Assembly: GCF_004341385.1 (NCBI RefSeq)
Contig: NZ_SLXE01000003.1
Span: forward strand, 61,956 to 125,955
Origin: Uruburuella suis
GTDB lineage: Bacteria > Pseudomonadota > Gammaproteobacteria > Burkholderiales > Neisseriaceae
Direction of reading: 5' to 3'
DNA length: 64,000 nt
This document shows, piece by piece, positions 60,927-64,000 of the stretch (positions within the stretch are counted from its first letter, which is position 1; each line of letters starts with the position of its first letter). The notes under the pieces were generated by a model. That model saw only the letters and a list, made by a program, of their open reading frames with translations. It did no database searches and was not told the DNA's origin. The translations under genes and the position numbers were made by a program.

Positions 60927-61610
60927 ATGGAACTCGTATTTATCCGCCACGGCCAAAGCGAATGGAACGCCAAAAACCTGTTTACCGGCTGGCGTGATGT
61001 GAAATTGAGCGAGCAAGGCCTGGCCGAAGCCGCTGCGGCCGGCAAAAAGCTGAAAGAAAAAGGCTATCATTTCGATATCGCCTTCACTTCCGTGCTCACC
61101 CGCGCCATCAAAACCTGCAATATCGTGTTGGAAGAGAGCGATCAATTGTGGGTGCCGCAAATCAAAAGCTGGCGTTTGAACGAGCGTCACTACGGCCAGC
61201 TGCAAGGTTTGGATAAAAAGCAAACCGCCGAAAAATACGGCGATGAGCAAGTGCACATTTGGCGCCGCAGCTACGACACCCTGCCGCCGCTGCTCGATCC
61301 CAATGATGAATTTTCCGCCCAAAACGACCCGCGTTATGCGCACCTGCCCAAAGATGTGGTGCCCTGCGGCGAAAACCTGAAAGTCACCCTCGAGCGCGTG
61401 CTGCCTTTTTGGGAAGACCAAATCGCGCCGGCCATTATTGCGCGTAAACGCGTGCTCGTGGCCGCCCATGGCAACAGCCTGCGCGCGCTGGCCAAACACA
61501 TCGAAGGCATTTCCGACGACGACATCATGGCGCTGGAAATCCCCACCGGCCAGCCGCTGGTGTATAAGCTGGATGATGATTTGAATGTGATTGAGAAATT
61601 TTATCTGTAA
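60927..61610 (+). CDS. gpmA: 2,3-bisphosphoglycerate-dependent phosphoglycerate mutase
   Basis: 227 residues. The catalytic RHGQSEWNAKNLFTGWRDVK (phospho-His 10), LTRAIKTCNIVLEESD, WRLNERHYGQLQGLDK and VLVAAHGNSLRALAKHIEGI are all conserved. It interconverts 3- and 2-phosphoglycerate in glycolysis. SD GGAGCAAT. The last codons run into a composite repeat that begins at the stop codon. Confidence 0.96.
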   Translation: MELVFIRHGQSEWNAKNLFTGWRDVKLSEQGLAEAAAAGKKLKEKGYHFDIAFTSVLTRAIKTCNIVLEESDQLWVPQIKSWRLNERHYGQLQGLDKKQTAEKYGDEQVHIWRRSYDTLPPLLDPNDEFSAQNDPRYAHLPKDVVPCGENLKVTLERVLPFWEDQIAPAIIARKRVLVAAHGNSLRALAKHIEGISDDDIMALEIPTGQPLVYKLDDDLNVIEKFYL

Positions 61611-61801
61611 TACCAATTCAAAAAAATAATAAACAAACAGGCAGCCCGTAGGTCGGATTCTCGAATCCGACACTTGTTCGCAGAACAAGGCACGCACATT
61701 GCTTTGGTCGTTGGCCAAACGTCGGATTCAAGAATCCGACCTACGCGGATGATGTTGCCGAACTGCTTTTATTTTGTAAGGTTATTTTTTAGAATTGGTA
61801 T
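61610..61801. repeat. Composite repeat: ATACC-type ends around a GTAGGTCGGAT element
   Basis: Outer ends ATACCAATTCAAAAAAATAA and TTATTTTTTAGAATTGGTAT. Most of the original core is replaced by a GTAGGTCGGAT-type inverted repeat (61648-61744) that carries TTGTTCGCAGAACAA. Confidence 0.75.
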
Positions 61802-61834
61802 AAGGTGTGTGCCTGTTTGGTAGCATAAAAGCAG

Positions 61835-61862
61835 AGGCCGTCTGAAACGTTTCAGACGGCCT
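61835..61862. terminator. DUS palindrome between gpmA and udk
   Basis: AGGCCGTCTGAAAC / GTTTCAGACGGCCT: a perfect 28-bp palindrome with no spacer, followed by TTTTG. It serves the convergent genes. Confidence 0.7.
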
Positions 61863-61881
61863 TTTGTTAATGTATGCCGGA

Positions 61882-62523
61882 TTAGCGGGTTTGCGCGATG
61901 CGCTGCTGCAAAATCGCGCCCACTTTGGCAATCAGAATATCCACGGCCACGCCGTTGCGCTCGTCAAACGGGATAATAATGTTGGCGTGGCGCTTGGTCG
62001 GCTCCACAAATTGGATGTGCATCGGCCGCACTTGCTCGATATATTGCCCCACCACCGATTCGATGGAGCGGCCGCGCTCGAGGCAGTCGCGTTGCAGGCG
62101 GCGGATAAAGCGCAGGTCGGCGTCGGTGTCGACAAAAAGCTTGATGTCCATCAGGCTGCGGATGTTTTCGTCATAAAGGGCGAGTATGCCTTCGAGAATA
62201 ATCACGTCTACCGGCGGCTGGTGTTTGGTGTGGCCGGCGCGGGTGTCGCGGGTGTAGTCGTATTGAGGCAGCTCGACGGCTTTGCGCTCGAGCAGCTGGC
62301 CGAGCTGCTGATAAAGCAGGGCATTGTCAAACGCATCGGGATGGTCGTAATTCTGCGCGCGCCGCACTTCGGGGCTGAGGTGGGCCTGGTCGTTGTAGTA
62401 ATAATCCTGCTCGATGATGGTGATGGGGTGGCCGCTGAAGCGCTCGTAAAGCGCGCGCGACACGGTGGTTTTGCCGGAGCCGGAGCCGCCGGCCACGCCG
62501 ATGATGATGGGTTTGGCATTCAT
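61882..62523 (-). CDS. udk: Uridine kinase
   Basis: 213 residues from the ATG at 62523 (MNAKPIIIGVAGGSGSGKTT); a longer frame upstream contains DUS-derived codons. Walker A GGSGSGKTTVSR, the DYYYND segment, NYDHPDAFDN, VDVIILEGILALYDENIR and RRLQRDCLERGRS are typical. It phosphorylates uridine and cytidine in nucleotide salvage. Confidence 0.94.
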   Translation of the reverse strand: MNAKPIIIGVAGGSGSGKTTVSRALYERFSGHPITIIEQDYYYNDQAHLSPEVRRAQNYDHPDAFDNALLYQQLGQLLERKAVELPQYDYTRDTRAGHTKHQPPVDVIILEGILALYDENIRSLMDIKLFVDTDADLRFIRRLQRDCLERGRSIESVVGQYIEQVRPMHIQFVEPTKRHANIIIPFDERNGVAVDILIAKVGAILQQRIAQTR

Positions 62524-62593
62524 GATTTTGTCTTTGGATGGTGATGCGGCAAAAGCGCTATTATATAAGATAAGGCCGTCTGAAAGGATATTC

Positions 62594-62845
62594 ATACCCA
62601 TCCAAAAAATAACCTGACTTCGTTGGTTCGCCTTGCCGTACTATAGTGGAATGCAAGAAAAAGTGATACGGCAGGTAGGTTGGGTTGTCAACCCAACAAA
62701 TCCACAGGCCGTCTGAAACCTTGGGTTGATCAACCCAAGCCACGCCGTTGCAAAATGTAGTTTTGTGTCACTTTTTCTTGCATTTCACTCTAGCTGTACT
62801 GTCGCAGGTTCACCGCTTGGTCAGCTTACTTTTTTGAATGGGTAT
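62594..62845. repeat. ATACC-type repeat interrupted by a TATAGTGG element
   Basis: The outer repeat (ATACCCATCCAAAAAATAAC to TTTTTGAATGGGTAT) is split after GCCTTGCCGTAC by a 151-bp element (62642-62792) with ends TATAGTGGAATGCAAGAAAA and TTTTCTTGCATTTCACTCTA. The inner element has a GGTTGGGTTGTCAACCCAAC palindrome and a DUS. Confidence 0.8.
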
Positions 62846-62871
62846 TCAGACGGCCTGCGTATGATTTTATA

Positions 62872-63288
62872 TCAATGGATTTTTTGCAGACGATAGCGCG
62901 CATCGTTGCCGCTGGGGCTGCCGTCCAATCGAAACGCTTGGGCAAAGCCCGGGCCGATTTGGAATTGGCGGGCATCGGCATAATTGTCGAGCTGCACGGT
63001 TTGGCCTTCGTCGGTCCAATAAAATTGGCCGTTCACGCTGGCGCTGCGGTTGCCGCCTGCGCGCAGATAGGTTTGGCTAAGCGTGTAGTGCAGATCGGGT
63101 TGCAGCGTGAGGCGGATTTGAATGCCTTCGCAATCGGCGCAGGGCAGAGTGCCGGCGTAGGTGCCGGCCCAAGCGGGTGCGGCCATGTCGGCTTGGGCAA
63201 TATCGGCTTGCGGTGCGCCGGTTGCGGCCGGGGCGGCGGTGCAGGCGGCCAGCAGGCATGCGGCGGCGAGGGCGGGAAATTTAAACAT
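62872..63288 (-). CDS. NlpE-like lipoprotein
   Basis: 138 residues. The lipoprotein signal ends LAAACLLAACTAAP (Cys about 16). The mature part begins Ala-rich, then WAGTYAGTLPCADCEGIQIR with a CxxC (CADC), the signature of the NlpE N-terminal domain, and beta-strands up to ARYRLQKIH. In E. coli NlpE senses envelope or copper stress through this CxxC. Here only the N-terminal domain is present, as in many short NlpE proteins. Confidence 0.82.
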   Translation of the reverse strand: MFKFPALAAACLLAACTAAPAATGAPQADIAQADMAAPAWAGTYAGTLPCADCEGIQIRLTLQPDLHYTLSQTYLRAGGNRSASVNGQFYWTDEGQTVQLDNYADARQFQIGPGFAQAFRLDGSPSGNDARYRLQKIH

Positions 63289-63383
63289 GGCGGCTCCTAA
63301 ACGAAGGGGTGAAGGGATTCAGTATAGTGAAATCGCGGCTCGGCGGCCAGAATCCGGCTTAAAGCTTTGAAATGGTTGATAGC

Positions 63384-63421
63384 AAACAGGCCGTCTGAAA
63401 AGTTTTCAGACGGCCTGTTTA
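63384..63421 (-). terminator. DUS hairpin upstream of the NlpE-like gene
   Basis: AAACAGGCCGTCTGAAAA / TTTTCAGACGGCCTGTTT with a 2-nt loop. It separates the NlpE-like gene from the following repeats. Confidence 0.6.
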
Positions 63422-63423
63422 TA

Positions 63424-63479
63424 ATACCAATTCAAAAAAGTAAGCTAACAAGGCGGCGAGCCGCAGACAGTACAACTAG
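63424..63479. repeat. ATACC-type repeat truncated by an IS
   Basis: ATACCAATTCAAAAAAGTAA and GGCGGCGAGCCGCAGACAGT are followed, after TACAACTAG, directly by the IS end. The other half should lie beyond the right edge of the window. Confidence 0.75.
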
Positions 63480-64000
63480 GGCGTCCTGACAATTACTTGT
63501 CATAAAAATAATCAGATAAAAGAAAGGCAGATAAGTTAAAATTTTTGTCGCCAAACAAAACATACTTATCTGCCATGCCTCGAACACTACTCAAAGATGA
63601 ATACTGGTCAAAGCTGTTAAACATTCTGCTCGATTTAGGCGTTTACCACAAGAAAAATCTGCGCCTCAAAATAGAAGGCATACTTTACCGCATCAGAACC
63701 GGCATACCGTGGGAAGACATCCCGCCGTTTTTCGGTAAAGGCAATTCCCTGTTGCGCCTCTTCCATAGATGGTCGGAGAAAGGGATTTTTCAAAGCATAC
63801 TCAATGCCTTGACCGAATTCCCCGATATGGAATGGGTATTTATTGACGGCAGCTATGTCAAAGTCCACCAACATGCAGCGGCAACTGTTGGAGAGGCAGC
63901 CGCTGTCGGCCACAGCCGTGGTGGCAATAGCACTAAAATTCATTTGGCTGTCGATGCCTGTGGAAACCCTGTAGGTTTCAAGGTCACATCGGGAACGGTT
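63480..64000 (+). mobile_element. IS5-family insertion sequence (left part)
   Basis: Starts GGCGTCCTGACAATT right after CTAG, which fits the YTAR target of the IS5 group. The transposase follows and runs out of the window. A MITE with the same end is at 29827-29991. Confidence 0.8.
63575..64000 (+). CDS. IS5-family transposase (3' end outside window)
   Basis: 142 codons from the ATG at 63575 remain open to the window edge. The N-terminus (MPRTLLKDEYWSKLLNILLD) and YRIRTGIPWEDIPPFFGKGN form the DUF4096-like helical domain of IS5 transposases. The first catalytic Asp is in WVFIDGSYVKVHQHA; the segment GHSRGGNSTKIHLAVDACGN is the usual continuation towards the DDE core. No frameshift is seen in this part. 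Confidence 0.9.
   Translation, partial: MPRTLLKDEYWSKLLNILLDLGVYHKKNLRLKIEGILYRIRTGIPWEDIPPFFGKGNSLLRLFHRWSEKGIFQSILNALTEFPDMEWVFIDGSYVKVHQHAAATVGEAAAVGHSRGGNSTKIHLAVDACGNPVGFKVTSGTV

Overview
The window is chromosomal DNA of a Neisseria species. Dozens of copies of the DNA uptake sequence AGGCCGTCTGAA (AG-DUS dialect), mostly as inverted pairs forming terminators, show this, and the gene set agrees (RecQ with three HRDC domains, efeUOB, lpxC, gnd, rnpB and Correia-like repeats). A few AT-DUS (ATGCCGTCTGAA) and AGGTCGTCTGAA copies are also present. DUS dialect and the fatty-acid oxidation genes suggest a commensal or animal-associated species rather than gonococcus or meningococcus; the species cannot be fixed from this window.

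Layout. 0-5.7 kb: a fatty-acid degradation block (3-hydroxyacyl-CoA dehydrogenase, FadL, FadE and a TetR regulator with a repeated palindromic operator). 6.0-8.1 kb: a Spy/CpxP-like periplasmic protein and purD. 8.1-16.4 kb: a complete filamentous (inovirus) prophage of the Neisseria Nf/MDA type: Rep, ssDNA-binding protein, two related coat proteins, a 23-residue membrane peptide, a TspB-like adsorption protein, a pVI-like protein, Zot/pI, a large hairpin region and a Piv-like IS110 recombinase. It lies between the convergent purD and lysS genes, and a 32-bp direct repeat covering their terminators flanks it. 16.9-28.7 kb: lysS, a PIN-PhoH protein, the efeUOB iron uptake locus, a ChaA-type antiporter, a putative metallopeptidase-like lipoprotein, and small housekeeping genes. 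28.9-42.9 kb: hydroxyacid dehydrogenase, gnd, ggt, lpxC, gapA, trmO, a nicotinamidase-like gene, waaC, etfBA, a threonine aldolase and yigZ. This stretch also carries six perfect DnaA boxes, an AT-rich tract and two parS-like sites, so it may be close to the replication origin. 43.3-52.1 kb: tRNA-Lys, an alanine/lysine-repeat lipoprotein, the Mrp ATPase, L-lactate dehydrogenase, cyanase, a LOG-family protein and a nitrate/sulfonate-type ABC transporter. 52.2-64 kb: polA, an exoribonuclease remnant, an Abi_2/AbiF-like HEPN protein with a possible small RNA gene at its 3' side, recQ, rnpB, hxlR, gpmA, udk, an NlpE-like lipoprotein and the start of an IS5-family element.

The most interesting points are: the AbiF-like gene next to a near-consensus promoter, a short structured segment and a T-run (a possible protein/RNA toxin-antitoxin or defence pair); the prophage non-coding region, with a ~200-nt hairpin and a second structured segment just upstream of the IS110 recombinase (a candidate bridge RNA); the DnaA-box and parS cluster; and a family of ~100-bp repeats with ATACC(C/A)ATTC ends, four of whose nine copies are interrupted or truncated by other repeats or an IS.

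All calls come from reading the sequence and from knowledge of the families; no database search was run.
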